From WLNJ01 sp037131165 (GTDB taxonomy: Bacteria > Actinomycetota > Thermoleophilia > Solirubrobacterales > Solirubrobacteraceae): a stretch of DNA of 18,291 bases. Position numbers and translations under genes: made by a program. A model generated the notes under the pieces. It ran no database searches, was not told the DNA's origin, and was given only the letters and a program-made list of their open reading frames with translations. The DNA lies in NCBI GenBank assembly GCA_037131165.1, contig JBAXRO010000037.1, forward strand, positions 1-18,291. Direction: 5' to 3'. Each line of letters opens with the position of its first letter. Positions within the stretch are counted from its first letter, which is position 1. Shown here piece after piece: positions 1-7,717 of this stretch.

Positions 1-672
1 CGCGTCCTGCTGGGGCTGACGGCCGGTCTGGCCTTGGCTTCACTGCTCTGGAAGGTCGCCGTCGTCGTTCATGTCGGAGGGGACAGGCTCGCAGGCACGA
101 TTCCCTTGCTGGTGCTCCCGGCGGCACTGGACCAGTTCGCCGTTGGGATGGCGGTCGCGATTCTTCTCGTCCAGGTGCCGGGGCGGTCGCGACTGCTGTC
201 CTTTGCCGGCCGTGCCCCGTGGCTCGGGGCACTGGTCGCTGCTGCCGCCCTGATCGGCCTCGGGCTCGTCTGGAGGATCGGCCCGCTGGCGGTTCTCGAG
301 TCGCCGGGTTGGGGGACCCGGGAGATCCTGACCCACGAGCTGAAGGCGCTGCTTGCCGCAGGCCTGCTGCTGGCCGCCGTCTGTGCCCGCCCGTCGGCCG
401 GTGCCGTCGGGCGGGTGCTCGGGTTCGAGCCGCTCAGGCGGATCGGCGAGATCTCCTATGGCGTCTACCTGTGGCACCTGATGATCCTGATCGTCTTCGC
501 CGGCGCGATCAGGATGGGGTCGCAGGTCGAGTGGATCGGCGGCTCGGAAGGGCTGGTCGGCGGCTGGCCAGGGGTGGCGATTGCTTTCGCAGTGACCATC
601 GCCATCAGCGCAGCCTCGTGGCGTCTGCTCGAGCGGCGACTGATCGCGCGCTCACACCGGCGACCGCGGTGA
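1..672 (+). CDS. Acyltransferase 3 (OafA/YrhL-like) membrane protein, C-terminal part
   Basis: The frame is open from base 1, so the 5' end lies outside the window; 223 residues are visible. The fragment is very hydrophobic, with about five or six membrane segments. It carries the hallmark of the acyltransferase-3 family near the C-terminus: RIGEISYGVYLWH followed by a membrane helix, then a final helix ending ASWRLLERRL and a basic cytoplasmic tail. Family members transfer acyl groups (often acetyl) from the cytoplasm to cell-surface glycans, lipids or antibiotics; the substrate here cannot be told. A TTG at position 34 could be taken as a start, but the 11 upstream codons continue the same hydrophobic helix, so I treat the gene as 5'-truncated by the window. 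Its TGA overlaps the GTG of the next gene (GTGA), suggesting cotranslation. Confidence 0.85.
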   Translation, partial: RVLLGLTAGLALASLLWKVAVVVHVGGDRLAGTIPLLVLPAALDQFAVGMAVAILLVQVPGRSRLLSFAGRAPWLGALVAAAALIGLGLVWRIGPLAVLESPGWGTREILTHELKALLAAGLLLAAVCARPSAGAVGRVLGFEPLRRIGEISYGVYLWHLMILIVFAGAIRMGSQVEWIGGSEGLVGGWPGVAIAFAVTIAISAASWRLLERRLIARSHRRPR

Positions 673-1604
673 ACCGCACCCGGGCTACGGTCGTGACCAC
701 GGTCTTCGCCGGTGCGTCTGCCTGGCAGGCTCCGGCCAACGGTCGGCTTGCCGAGTCGGTTGGAGCTCTGCCGGCAAGCATCGTGTCGTTCCTCGTCGGC
801 GGTTTGTTCCTGCTCGGGTTCGTCGTCTGGCGAGGGGGCTTCGGTTCGGTCCGTTCCATCCCGACCGAGCTGAGGGGAGTTCAGCTTCGTTACCTGAGTG
901 GTGGCCTGATGGGCGCAACCTTCGTCGTGACAGCGGTCCTGACGGTGGAGTCCCTGGGAACGGGAGGGGTCATCGCCACCTCGGTGGCCGGCACGCTCGT
1001 TGGAGCAGTCGCGATCGACTGGCTCGGCCTGCTCGGGGTCGTCAAGTCGCCACCGGGGCCGGGGCGCTGGCTCGGTGTCGTCCTGCTCGTTGCCGGGACC
1101 GTGATCCTCGGCGGTGGGGCTCCGCGCTTCGCCCCATTGGCCCTGGGCGCCGTCTTCGTCGTTGGCCTGGTGGTTGCCTTCCAGCCGCCGGTCAACGCCC
1201 GGCTTGCCCGCATTCTCGGAGGTGGCAGGACGGCGCTGTTCCAGACCGGGGTCGGGCTGGCGGCAATCTGCGCCGTGACCTTCGTCGGCAGCCTTGTCGG
1301 GGGCGGAGTTGGTCCAGCGGCTGATCCCGCCCAAGGGGCGCTGCCTTGGTGGGCGCTGACGGGGGGCCTGCTCGGCGCGGCCTACGTGATCTCGACGCTG
1401 ATGTCGGTCCCGGCGATCGGTGCGGGTGGAGTTGCGGCCGCGTCGATCGCCGGAGGGCTTGCGTTCGGCTCTGTCGCCGACAGCCTCGGGCTGTTCGGGC
1501 TCGAGCGGATCCCGCTTGACGCAGCCCGACTGGTAGGGTTGGCGATCCTTGCCGCGGGTGCGGCGCTCGTCCTGCGCCGGGCCCCGCAGAAGCCCGGCCC
1601 CTGA
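669..1604 (+). CDS. DMT-superfamily membrane protein with two fused DUF606 (YdcZ-type) units
   Basis: The product is 311 residues with about ten membrane helices. It is an internal duplication. The first half has QAPANGRL (about residues 20-27), GGLMGATFV and SVAGTLVGAVAIDWLGLLG; the second half repeats these as QPPVNARL (172-179), GGLLGAAYV and SIAGGLAFGSVADSLGLFG. This matches DUF606/YdcZ proteins of the drug/metabolite transporter superfamily, which occur as single ~150-residue units or as two-unit fusions. Substrate and direction of transport are unknown. I chose GTG at 669 because it overlaps the upstream TGA by 4 bp and gives an N-terminus that begins at the first membrane helix. In-frame sequence further upstream is out-of-frame acyltransferase coding sequence and looks non-membrane. 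Confidence 0.85.
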   Translation: MNRTRATVVTTVFAGASAWQAPANGRLAESVGALPASIVSFLVGGLFLLGFVVWRGGFGSVRSIPTELRGVQLRYLSGGLMGATFVVTAVLTVESLGTGGVIATSVAGTLVGAVAIDWLGLLGVVKSPPGPGRWLGVVLLVAGTVILGGGAPRFAPLALGAVFVVGLVVAFQPPVNARLARILGGGRTALFQTGVGLAAICAVTFVGSLVGGGVGPAADPAQGALPWWALTGGLLGAAYVISTLMSVPAIGAGGVAAASIAGGLAFGSVADSLGLFGLERIPLDAARLVGLAILAAGAALVLRRAPQKPGP

Positions 1605-1627
1605 ACCCTCCGGCTCGTCATTCCCGC

Positions 1628-1633
1628 TACGCT
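1628..1633 (+). promoter_or_regulatory. Candidate -10 element of rpsA
   Basis: TACGCT lies 9 nt before the ATG of rpsA, so transcription would begin within a few bases of the start codon. There is no Shine-Dalgarno sequence between it and the ATG, and no clear -35 hexamer. The inference rests on the same arrangement at several other genes in this window. Confidence 0.45.
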
Positions 1634-1642
1634 GCGCTGTCT

Positions 1643-3040
1643 ATGTCAATAACAACCCCAACTGAACCCGTCGGCAAGATCGTGGAGGGCAGCGACGGCC
1701 TCCTCCTCGAGATCGACGGCAAGATCGTCCCCAACTACGACGCAACCCTGATCGACTTCAATGAAGGCGACGTGGTGACCGGCAAGGTCGTCCGCATCGA
1801 CAACGATGAAGTCCTCGTCGACATCGGATACAAGAGCGAGGGAGTGATCCCTGCAGCCGAGCTGTCGATCCGCAAGTCGGTCGACACTCACGACGAGGTC
1901 AGCATCGGCGAGGAAGTTGATGCCCTCGTCCTGACCAAGGAAGACCAAGAGGGTCGGCTGATCCTCTCTCGCAAGCGCGCCCGATTCGAGAAGGCTTGGC
2001 GGCGCATCGAAGCCGCAGCAGAGGCCGGCACCCCGGTCGAGGGGACGGTCATCGAGGTTGTCAAGGGTGGCCTGATCATCGACCTCGGAGTCCGCGGGTT
2101 CCTTCCCGCCTCGCTGGTCGACATTCGCAGGGTCGCCAACCTCGACGAGTTCATGTCGAAGCCGATCGAGTGCAAGGTCATCGAGCTCAATCGCTCCCGC
2201 AACAACGTCGTGCTCTCCCGCCGCGCGGTCCTCGAGGAGGAGCGCAAGGAAGTCCGGGAGCGGATTCTCGACCGCCTCCAGCCGGGCGCGATCGTCGAGG
2301 GAACGGTCTCCAACATCGTCGAGTTCGGCGCTTTCGTCGATCTCGAGGGCATCGACGGACTGATCCACATCTCCGAGCTGTCGTGGTCGCACGTCAATCA
2401 CCCCAGCGAGGTCGTCGCGATCGGCGATCAGGTCAACGTCAAGGTCATCGACATCGACCGCGACCGCCAGCGAATCTCGCTCGGCCTCAAGCAGACCCAG
2501 GCTGACCCTTGGCAGGAGGTCGTCGACCGTTACGGAATCGGCGAAGAATCGGTCGGGAAGGTCACCAAGTGCGTCCCGTTCGGCGCGTTCGTCGAGATCC
2601 TCGACGGCATCGAGGGGCTCGTCCACATCAGCGAACTCTCCGAGGAGCACGTCGAGAACCCACGCGAAGTCGTTGAACCCGGCATGAACGTCAGGTTCAA
2701 GGTGCTCGACATCGACTTCGAGCGGCGCAGGGTCTCCCTTTCGATGAAGAGAGCCGACGGCGACCAGCCCGAGACTCTCTCCTCGCCCCCGACCGACCTG
2801 AGCGTCGACGAGCCGACTCCCGAGGAAGAGGCCGCCGCGGCGGCAGTCGAGGTGGCCGATGCCCCCGAGGCCGAGGCCGCAGTCGAGGCGCCCGAGGTGG
2901 ACGTTCAGCCCGTCGAAGCCGACGTGGTCGAGCATGCGGAGTCCGAGTCGGCTCCCGAGCCGGAGGCCGAAGCGGAGGCGCCGGCCGAGGCTGAGTCCAG
3001 CGAACCGGCAGCCGACGAGCCCGCCGATTCCGACTCCTGA
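1643..3040 (+). CDS. rpsA: 30S ribosomal protein S1
   Basis: The 465-residue protein contains four S1 RNA-binding (OB-fold) domains at about residues 42-113, 130-196, 215-283 and 301-370. The third and fourth show the classic FGAFV...GL[IV]HISELS pattern and end in RISLGLKQ and RVSLSMKR. S1 binds mRNA at the 30S subunit and helps translation start on structured or weak-SD messages. Four domains is the usual actinobacterial form, against six in E. coli. Residues about 371-465 form a low-complexity acidic tail rich in Glu, Ala and Pro. The ATG at 1643 has no Shine-Dalgarno but a -10-like TACGCT just upstream, consistent with leaderless or near-leaderless translation. coaE follows in another frame and may start inside this gene's tail. 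Confidence 0.95.
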   Translation: MSITTPTEPVGKIVEGSDGLLLEIDGKIVPNYDATLIDFNEGDVVTGKVVRIDNDEVLVDIGYKSEGVIPAAELSIRKSVDTHDEVSIGEEVDALVLTKEDQEGRLILSRKRARFEKAWRRIEAAAEAGTPVEGTVIEVVKGGLIIDLGVRGFLPASLVDIRRVANLDEFMSKPIECKVIELNRSRNNVVLSRRAVLEEERKEVRERILDRLQPGAIVEGTVSNIVEFGAFVDLEGIDGLIHISELSWSHVNHPSEVVAIGDQVNVKVIDIDRDRQRISLGLKQTQADPWQEVVDRYGIGEESVGKVTKCVPFGAFVEILDGIEGLVHISELSEEHVENPREVVEPGMNVRFKVLDIDFERRRVSLSMKRADGDQPETLSSPPTDLSVDEPTPEEEAAAAAVEVADAPEAEAAVEAPEVDVQPVEADVVEHAESESAPEPEAEAEAPAEAESSEPAADEPADSDS

Positions 3041-3629
3041 GCGAGTCCCGTTCATTGGCCTGACCGGCGGTATCGGCGCCGGTAAATCGACTGCGCTCGA
3101 GCTCCTCGCGGAGCTCGACTGCTCGATCCTTTCCGCCGACGCGGTCGTTCATGAGGTCCAAGCGCGCGCAGAGGTCGTCGAGGCGATAGTCGGGCGGTTC
3201 GCCGAGTCGGTTGCTCCGGGGGGAAAGGTCGATCGGGCGGCATTGGCGCGGGTCGCCTTCAGTGAGCCGAGCGGCCGCGAGTGGCTGGAGACGCTTATCT
3301 GGCCGCTCGTCGGGAAGCGGATCGCCGAGTGGCGGACCGAGCAGGAAGCCGTCCAGCCGAGGCCGAGGGCGGCAGTCGTCGAGGTGCCGCTCTTGTTCGA
3401 AAGCGGGATGGACTCGGTCTTCGACTCGACGATCGCGGTGACGGTCGACGAGGCGGTGAGGGAACAGCGCGCCCGATCGCGCGGACACGAAGCGGTGGAT
3501 GAACGGACAGCAAGGCAGCTGAGCCAGGACCAGAAGGCCGCTCGAGCAACGGTCAGGGTCGCCAACGACGGGACCCGAGATGCACTGAGGGACGCATTGT
3601 CCTCAGCCCTCGGCACTATCGGGGTGTGA
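2934..3629 (+). CDS. coaE: Dephospho-CoA kinase (start uncertain)
   Basis: CoaE phosphorylates the 3'-hydroxyl of dephospho-CoA, the last step of CoA synthesis. The P-loop GLTGGIGAGKST, the SADAVVHEV segment (substrate Asp), VVEVPLLFESG, and a C-terminal Arg/Gln-rich lid (RQLSQDQKAARA) ending near VANDGT are all present. Family proteins normally begin a few residues before the P-loop, which here corresponds to about base 3045, yet no ATG, GTG or TTG lies in frame there. The nearest ordinary in-frame start is ATG 2934, inside the rpsA tail. It gives 231 residues with a basic, low-complexity N-terminus that looks like an out-of-frame reading of the S1 tail. A non-canonical start (ATT 3024 or ATT 3054, GTC 3045), a frameshift from rpsA, or a sequence error are alternatives. 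The enzyme identity is secure; the start is not. Confidence 0.85.
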   Translation: MRSPSRLPSRRPKRRRRPRLSPANRQPTSPPIPTPERVPFIGLTGGIGAGKSTALELLAELDCSILSADAVVHEVQARAEVVEAIVGRFAESVAPGGKVDRAALARVAFSEPSGREWLETLIWPLVGKRIAEWRTEQEAVQPRPRAAVVEVPLLFESGMDSVFDSTIAVTVDEAVREQRARSRGHEAVDERTARQLSQDQKAARATVRVANDGTRDALRDALSSALGTIGV

Positions 3630-4210
3630 CCAGGCGAGCCGTCCTCCTGATCTTCCTCGGGCTTGTCGCCGTGATCGCGGCGAGCCAGATCCCGAAACTC
3701 GGATCCAAGGTCGAGCGGATCGGCCTCCCGCTCGAGCACTCGAACGTGATCCGCCAGCAGGCGCGTGAGAAGGGATTGCGGCCCGAGCTGATCGCGGCCG
3801 TCATCTACGCGGAGACGAAGTTCAACGCGAGGCGTTCGCCGGCCGGAGCGGAGGGGCTGATGCAGCTGCTCCCCTCGACGGCGCACTTCATAGCCAAGCG
3901 CTCCGGCGGCACTGCGTTCGAGACCGCGGATCTCGCAGATCCGGAGGTGAACATCCGCTACGGGTCGTGGTACCTGCGCTACCTGCTCCAGCGTTACAAC
4001 GGCAGCGAGCCCGAGGCGGTTGCCGCGTACAACGCCGGCATGGGCAACGTCGACCGCTGGAAAGCGAAAGCCAACTCCGAGGGCAGATCGTTCAGCGAGT
4101 CGGACATCGGATTCCCGGAGACGCGCGCCTATGTAGAGCGGGTGTTCGGCGCCGAGCGTGACTACCGCAGTGTCCACGGCCGCGAGCTGGGGATCACCCC
4201 TCGGGGCTGA
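3626..4210 (+). CDS. Lytic transglycosylase, SLT domain, membrane-anchored
   Basis: The 194-residue protein starts with an N-terminal membrane or signal segment (about residues 5-20) and has a lysozyme-like SLT domain after residue 35. Motifs are AAVIYAETKFN with catalytic Glu63, GAEGLMQLLPSTA (74-86), and AAYNAGMGNV (133-142). Enzymes of this fold cleave the MurNAc-GlcNAc bond of peptidoglycan to 1,6-anhydro ends, outside the cytoplasmic membrane. The GTG start overlaps the coaE stop (GTGA), so it is probably cotranslated with coaE. A hexamer CACTAT at 3614-3619 sits 6 nt before the GTG and could also give a leaderless transcript. There is no lipobox cysteine in the signal segment, so anchoring is likely through the N-terminal helix. 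Confidence 0.9.
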   Translation: MTRRAVLLIFLGLVAVIAASQIPKLGSKVERIGLPLEHSNVIRQQAREKGLRPELIAAVIYAETKFNARRSPAGAEGLMQLLPSTAHFIAKRSGGTAFETADLADPEVNIRYGSWYLRYLLQRYNGSEPEAVAAYNAGMGNVDRWKAKANSEGRSFSESDIGFPETRAYVERVFGAERDYRSVHGRELGITPRG

Positions 4211-4236
4211 GCCGAGTCCCGACCACGTTGTCCTGC

Positions 4237-4242
4237 TAGCTT
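4237..4242 (+). promoter_or_regulatory. Candidate -10 element of the SDR epimerase gene
   Basis: TAGCTT ends exactly 6 nt before the ATG at 4249, placing the expected transcription start on the A of the ATG. No Shine-Dalgarno is present between them. No good -35 hexamer is visible. Confidence 0.5.
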
Positions 4243-4248
4243 CTCGGC

Positions 4249-5229
4249 ATGAAGGTTTTCGTGACCGGGGCCACCGGGTTCATTGGTGGGGAACTTGCGA
4301 AGCGCCTGCGCGACAGGGGCGACGACGTCGTCGCGCTCGTGAGGAACCCGGCGAAGGCGACCGGCCTCGAGGCGATCGGCTGCGAGGTCGTTGCCGGTGA
4401 TCTCGACGACATCGCGGCGATCAAGGCCGGGCTCACCGGCTGCGACTCGGCAGTTCACTGCGCCGCCGTCTACGAGGTTGGGATCCCTGAGAGCGAGATG
4501 GGGGCGATGCGCCGAGCGAACGTCGACGGCACGGCCAACGTCCTTGGTGCCGCACTCGAGACGGGGGTCTCCAAGGCGGTCTACGTCTCGACGATCGGCG
4601 CCTACGGCAACACCCACGGCAAGGTCGTCGACGAGGAGTACGTCCACCCCGACCAGGGCTACACCTCCTGCTACGAGGAGACCAAAGTGCTCGCCCACCG
4701 CGCCGCGGAGGACATTGCCGCCAAGGGACTACCGCTGGTGATCGTCCAGCCCGGTGGCGTCTATGGGCCCGAAGACCACAGCGCACTCGGCGAGGTGATC
4801 ACGAAGTTCGCCAAGCGCCAGCTTCCGGCGATGCTCTTCCCCGACCTCGGCATGAGCCTTGTCCACCGCGACGACGTGGCCGAGGGAATCCTGCTCGCAC
4901 TCGACCGGGGCAAGGTCGGCGAGTCGTACAACCTTGGCGGCCAGATCGAGACGATGCGCGGGCTGATCGCAACCGAGGCTCGCGTGCTCGGCAGGAAGGC
5001 CCCGCGACTGACCATCCCCGCCGGACTTGTCAAGGCACTTCATCCGATCGGCAAGGTCGCCGGCCCGGCGATCGGTGCCGGCCCCAATCTCAAGGAGCTC
5101 GTCGCGAGCGCGGACGGGGTGACCTTCTGGGCCTCGAGCGACAAGGCCAAGCGTGAGCTCGGTTACAGCCCGCGCGACCTCGAGGAGGGCCTGCGCGAGA
5201 CGCTGGCCGCCGAAGGCCTGCTCAAGTAG
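4249..5229 (+). CDS. NAD-dependent epimerase/reductase (extended SDR family)
   Basis: The 326-residue protein opens with the dinucleotide-binding TGATGFIG (6-13), then VYVSTIGAYG with Ser114/Thr115, and the catalytic YEETK (Tyr142, Lys146). The length and C-terminal substrate region fit extended short-chain dehydrogenases such as dihydroflavonol-4-reductase-like proteins and hopanoid-associated sugar epimerases (HpnA-like). The precise substrate cannot be assigned; a nucleotide sugar or a hydroxy/keto lipid intermediate is possible. It stands alone with its own candidate promoter, 38 bp after the transglycosylase and 33 bp before uvrB, so I see no operon-based clue to function. Confidence 0.85.
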   Translation: MKVFVTGATGFIGGELAKRLRDRGDDVVALVRNPAKATGLEAIGCEVVAGDLDDIAAIKAGLTGCDSAVHCAAVYEVGIPESEMGAMRRANVDGTANVLGAALETGVSKAVYVSTIGAYGNTHGKVVDEEYVHPDQGYTSCYEETKVLAHRAAEDIAAKGLPLVIVQPGGVYGPEDHSALGEVITKFAKRQLPAMLFPDLGMSLVHRDDVAEGILLALDRGKVGESYNLGGQIETMRGLIATEARVLGRKAPRLTIPAGLVKALHPIGKVAGPAIGAGPNLKELVASADGVTFWASSDKAKRELGYSPRDLEEGLRETLAAEGLLK

Positions 5230-5240
5230 CGACGGTCGCT
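5228..5240. repeat. Short palindrome between the epimerase gene and uvrB
   Basis: AGCGAC-G-GTCGCT is a perfect 6-bp inverted repeat with a one-base centre, starting inside the epimerase TAG stop codon. It abuts a second inverted repeat at 5241-5257. It may be a protein-binding site; as RNA the one-base loop would be too tight. Confidence 0.35.
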
Positions 5241-5257
5241 CCCACGGGTATCGTGGG
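5241..5257 (+). promoter_or_regulatory. Inverted repeat overlapping the uvrB -10 element
   Basis: CCCACG and CGTGGG form a perfect 6-bp inverted repeat around a 5-base centre (GGTAT). The -10-like TATCGT at 5249-5254 lies within it, 8 nt before the GTG of uvrB. A site covering the -10 could be an operator. Alternatively it is the 3' hairpin of the epimerase mRNA. It does not match the actinobacterial LexA (SOS) box pattern CGAAC-N4-GTTCG. Confidence 0.4.
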
Positions 5258-5262
5258 CGACG

Positions 5263-7266
5263 GTGCCTGCGTTCCGTCTCGACAGCGACTTCGCCCCGGC
5301 CGCCGACCAACCGAAGGCGATCGAGGGCCTCGCGCTCGGACTCGGCGCGGGTGAGAGGTTCCAAACATTGCTTGGCGCCACCGGCACCGGCAAGACGATG
5401 ACGATGGCGGCGACGATCGCAGAGGTTCAGCGTCCGGCGCTCGTCATCGCGCACAACAAGACCCTCGCCGCCCAGCTTTGCAACGAGTTCCGGACGTTCT
5501 TCCCCGACAACGCAGTCGAGTACTTCGTCTCCTACTACGACTACTACCAGCCAGAGGCCTACGTGCCGAGCCGCGACCTCTACATCGAGAAGGACTCCTC
5601 GATAAACGAGGAGATCGACAGGCTCCGCCACGCCGCCACCGCAGCTCTGTTCGCAAGGCGCGACGTGATCATCGTCGCCTCGGTCTCATGCATCTACGGC
5701 ATGGGTTCGCCCGACTCGTACGACGCGAACCTCCAGACCCTCACCAAGGGCTCGGAGATCGACCGGGATGACCTCCTGACGAGGCTCGTGCGCAACCAGT
5801 ACAAGCGCAACGACACAGTCCTCGAGCGTGGCGGATTCAGGCTGAGGGGGGACACGTTGGAGGTCATGCCCGCCTACATGGAGACGGCGTACCGGGTCGA
5901 GTTTTTCGGTGACGAAGTCGAACGGTGCCAAGCGTTCGATCCGATGACGGGCGAGCTGATCGAGGACGACATGGGTCATGTCGCGATCTGGCCCGCGACG
6001 CACTACAACGTCAATCCGGACGTCATCTGGGACGCGGTGCGCGAGATCGGACGCGAACTCAACGAGCGCTGCAACGAGCTCGAAGCAGAGGGCAAGAGTC
6101 TCGAGTCACATCGCCTCAGGCAGCGCACCCAGTACGACATGGAGATGCTCAAGGAGACTGGCTTCTGCAACGGCATCGAGAACTACTCGCGGATCCTCGA
6201 CGGGCGACAGCCAGGCGACCGGCCCTTCTGTCTGCTCGACTATTTCCCTGACGACGCCGTCTGCTTCATCGACGAGAGCCACCAAACGGTGCCGCAGATC
6301 GGCGGCATGTTCGAGGGAGATCGCTCGCGCAAGCAGACGCTGATCGACTTCGGCTTCAGGCTCCCGTCCGCGCTCGACAACCGACCCCAGAAGTTCGAGG
6401 AGTTCCTCGAGCACACCGGGCAGATCGTCTTCGTCTCCGCGACCCCCGGGCAGTTCGAACGCTCGAAGTCGAGCCGGATCGTCGAGCAGATCGTGCGCCC
6501 CACGGGAATTGTCGACCCACCGATCTCCGTCAGGCCGACGACAAACCAGATCGACGACCTGATCGCCGAGATGAAAGGCGTGATCGACGACGGCTGGCGC
6601 GCGCTGGTGACCACCCTGACCAAGAAGATGGCCGAGGATCTGACCGATTATCTGCTGGAGGCGGGAGTCAAGGTCCGATACCTGCACAGCGACATCGACA
6701 CGCTCGAGCGGATCCAGATCATCCGGGAGCTGCGACTCGGCGAGTTCGACGCCCTGATCGGCGTCAACCTGCTGCGCGAGGGACTCGACCTCCCCGAGGT
6801 GGCTCTCGTCGCGATCCTCGATGCCGACAAGGAGGGATTCCTGCGGGGGGAGACGGCCTTGATCCAGACCATCGGCCGTGCAGCGCGCAATACGGCGGGT
6901 CGGGTGATCATGTACGCCGATCGCGAGACGGCGGCAATGGCATCGGCACTGAGCGAAACCGACCGGCGGCGGGTGATCCAGCTCGCCTACAACGAGGAGC
7001 ATGGGATCGAGGCGACCACGATCAGCAAGGGGGTCAGCGACATCGCCGAGTTCCTCCAAGGGGAGTCGAAAGTCCCACGCAGCCGCCGCAAGAAGGTCGA
7101 GGCGGAGGGACTCAGTGCCCAGGAGCTGGAGTCGGCGATCGTCGAACTTGAGGAGGAGATGCTCACTGCGGCCGAGGAACTCCGGTTCGAGCGGGCAGCG
7201 AGCCTGCGCGACGAGATCCGATCGCTGAAACGCCGCCTCGACGTCGCCCAGGTGACCGGCCGCTGA
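5263..7266 (+). CDS. uvrB: Excinuclease ABC subunit B
   Basis: UvrB is the damage-verifying helicase-like subunit of nucleotide excision repair; it is loaded by UvrA and recruits UvrC. At 667 residues it has the usual length. Visible are Walker A GATGTGKT (38-45), the beta-hairpin segment starting YFVSYYDYYQPEAY (87-100) that inserts into the helix, Walker B DESH (337-340), helicase motif VI around QTIGRAARN, and the C-terminal UVR motif (about 630-660) that contacts UvrC. The GTG start at 5263 is the only sensible one and gives the expected N-terminus (F-x-L-x-SDF-x-PA-x-DQP). It has no Shine-Dalgarno but a -10-like element 8 nt upstream. uvrA lies 0.8 kb downstream with two small genes between. 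Confidence 0.97.
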   Translation: MPAFRLDSDFAPAADQPKAIEGLALGLGAGERFQTLLGATGTGKTMTMAATIAEVQRPALVIAHNKTLAAQLCNEFRTFFPDNAVEYFVSYYDYYQPEAYVPSRDLYIEKDSSINEEIDRLRHAATAALFARRDVIIVASVSCIYGMGSPDSYDANLQTLTKGSEIDRDDLLTRLVRNQYKRNDTVLERGGFRLRGDTLEVMPAYMETAYRVEFFGDEVERCQAFDPMTGELIEDDMGHVAIWPATHYNVNPDVIWDAVREIGRELNERCNELEAEGKSLESHRLRQRTQYDMEMLKETGFCNGIENYSRILDGRQPGDRPFCLLDYFPDDAVCFIDESHQTVPQIGGMFEGDRSRKQTLIDFGFRLPSALDNRPQKFEEFLEHTGQIVFVSATPGQFERSKSSRIVEQIVRPTGIVDPPISVRPTTNQIDDLIAEMKGVIDDGWRALVTTLTKKMAEDLTDYLLEAGVKVRYLHSDIDTLERIQIIRELRLGEFDALIGVNLLREGLDLPEVALVAILDADKEGFLRGETALIQTIGRAARNTAGRVIMYADRETAAMASALSETDRRRVIQLAYNEEHGIEATTISKGVSDIAEFLQGESKVPRSRRKKVEAEGLSAQELESAIVELEEEMLTAAEELRFERAASLRDEIRSLKRRLDVAQVTGR

Positions 7267-7366
7267 CAACCCGAGCCTCGAGTGTCGGGAATCCGGTTCT
7301 GCCGACGACCACTTCCACGGGGCGCCGACCGGCGTCGCCATCGAGGATGGAAGGGGATCGGACCGA

Positions 7367-7717
7367 ATGTGGATGTTCACCGGGAGGGGCTTCTACTCCG
7401 TGGTTGCCACGGACGATGGAGGTGATCTGATGATCCGGGGCAGGGTTCGCGCCGATCTTGAGGGCCTGCTCCCGATCCTTGAGCCGTTCGCGCGGGGCCG
7501 CAAGCTGATCGAGACCCCACGGGCCGACTACCGCTATCGCCTCGTTGTCGACACCGACGAGTGGCTCCGGATCGCCGAGGTTCTCGCTGCCGAGGTCGAT
7601 TACCCGAACTTCAAGGCCGAGGTTGCAAGCTCGAATCCTGCAAGGGCGGCGACCTACGGTCGCGTGTGGCACATTCATCACGATGAACTCGAACGCGAAG
7701 ACCGATCCGGCCGCTGA
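7367..7717 (+). CDS. Conserved-looking hypothetical protein between uvrB and uvrA
   Basis: The 116-residue soluble protein begins MWMFTGRGFYSVV and continues with a mixed alpha/beta pattern: RGRVRADLEGLL, then TPRADYRYRLVVDTDEWLRIAEVL, then DYPNFKAEV, ending in VWHIHHDEL. I recall short bacterial proteins of unknown function with the same order of elements (MW-x-FT-x2-GF-[FY]-S near the start, DYRYR in the middle, DYxNFK and a VW near the end), but I cannot assign a family name or function. Aromatic and His residues are well spaced for a folded domain, which argues against a spurious frame. ATG 7367 is preceded by AAGGGG at 7351-7356, a usable Shine-Dalgarno. It follows uvrB by 100 bp and overlaps the next small gene by 35 bp. 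Confidence 0.75.
   Translation: MWMFTGRGFYSVVATDDGGDLMIRGRVRADLEGLLPILEPFARGRKLIETPRADYRYRLVVDTDEWLRIAEVLAAEVDYPNFKAEVASSNPARAATYGRVWHIHHDELEREDRSGR

Noticed and set aside
1646..3055. A 469-codon minus-strand open frame opposite rpsA
   Set aside because: Its composition is a mirror of the S1 codons (long Asp/Leu/Val runs, Gly/Leu repeats opposite the acidic tail). It has no recognisable fold.
5230..5262. Possible SOS (LexA) box upstream of uvrB, and likewise upstream of uvrA
   Set aside because: No CGAAC-N4-GTTCG-like site was found in either upstream region. The palindromes there have different sequences.
7270..7289. CCCGA/TCGGG stem after uvrB as a terminator
   Set aside because: Only 5 bp of stem with a 10-base loop and no U-tract. 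It is too weak to call.
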